Source of the DNA: Verrucomicrobiaceae bacterium
GTDB lineage: Bacteria; Verrucomicrobiota; Verrucomicrobiia; Verrucomicrobiales; Verrucomicrobiaceae
Direction of reading: 5' to 3'
DNA: 13,641 nucleotides
NCBI GenBank assembly: GCA_947463285.1
Contig: CANHTV010000053.1
Span: forward strand, 1 to 13,641
Positions 13,544-13,641 of the stretch are shown in pieces. Position numbers and translations under genes: made by a program. The notes under the pieces were generated by a model, which saw only the letters and a list, made by a program, of their open reading frames with translations, was not told the DNA's origin and did no database searches. The stretch's first letter is position 1. Each line of letters begins with the position of its first letter.

Positions 13544-13641
13544 TTACAAGCCGGCGAGTTTTTTGGCGTAGGTGAGCGAGTCGATCTCAGCTGGCGTTTT
13601 ATCCCGGCGGATGGCTTTGATTCGTGGGAAACGCAGTGATA
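13544..13641 (-). CDS. C-terminal end of a probable ATP-dependent DNA ligase (cut by right edge)
   Basis: The last 31 residues before a TAA stop are readable on the minus strand: S-LRFPRIKAIRRDKTPAEID-SLTYAKKLAGL. The LRFPR-(x)n-R-DK-P-E-(x)-D-S/T-L pattern is the usual C-terminal end of ATP-dependent DNA ligases (archaeal LigI/bacterial LigB-type), where it closes the OB-fold domain. The rest of the gene lies outside the window, so the assignment rests on this motif only. Confidence 0.62.
   Translation of the reverse strand, partial: SLRFPRIKAIRRDKTPAEIDSLTYAKKLAGL

Overview
The window looks like a chromosomal segment of a Gram-negative bacterium, most likely Verrucomicrobiota (Prosthecobacter/Verrucomicrobium-like). 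That placement is an inference. It rests on moderately high GC, the gene content and order, near absence of Shine-Dalgarno sites, and abundant degenerate 7-nt repeats at gene starts. No rRNA or other taxonomic marker is present.

Layout. (1) Positions 1-1132, minus strand: the N-terminal part of a membrane-anchored protein with BON-like segments, running off the left edge. (2) 1271-2377, plus: a membrane acyl-CoA/fatty-acid desaturase, closed by a strong intrinsic terminator at 2412-2439. (3) 2582-11268, plus: a compact type II secretion (T2SS) operon in the order gspE-F-G-H-I-J-K-L-M followed by a GspC-like gene. Several genes overlap by 4 or 11 nt. The secretin gspD and prepilin peptidase gspO are not in the window. 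(4) 11346-11879: secG with an unusually long Ala/Pro/Lys-rich tail and a terminator over its stop codon. (5) 11938-12771: an exported M23 metallopeptidase. (6) Minus strand, convergent: a membrane-anchored nuclease (SNase/OB-fold)-like protein (12787-13485), and the C-terminal end of a probable ATP-dependent DNA ligase (13544-13641, cut by the right edge).

How the genes fit together: GspE (ATPase), GspF (inner-membrane platform) and GspL/M/C form the inner-membrane assembly that polymerises the pseudopilins GspG-K to push folded proteins through an outer-membrane secretin. SecG belongs to the SecYEG translocon that delivers T2SS substrates to the periplasm. The M23 peptidase is a cell-wall hydrolase that would use the same Sec route.

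The most unusual signal is that the N-terminal targeting sequences of this operon are written in short repeats. The leaders of GspH, GspI and GspK are coded by a TTCGTCA heptamer family, the GspG leader by GCTCTTC-type heptamers, the GspJ leader by a 53-nt element folding as a perfect three-way junction, and the GspC-like signal peptide by five CAGTTCT-type heptamers. The membrane anchor of the left-edge gene is also coded by heptamers. At gspH and gspK the element is a 30-nt imperfect inverted repeat whose left arm supplies the start codon at the same position (and, at gspK, the upstream gene's stop codon), while its right arm codes the basic leader just before the prepilin cleavage site.
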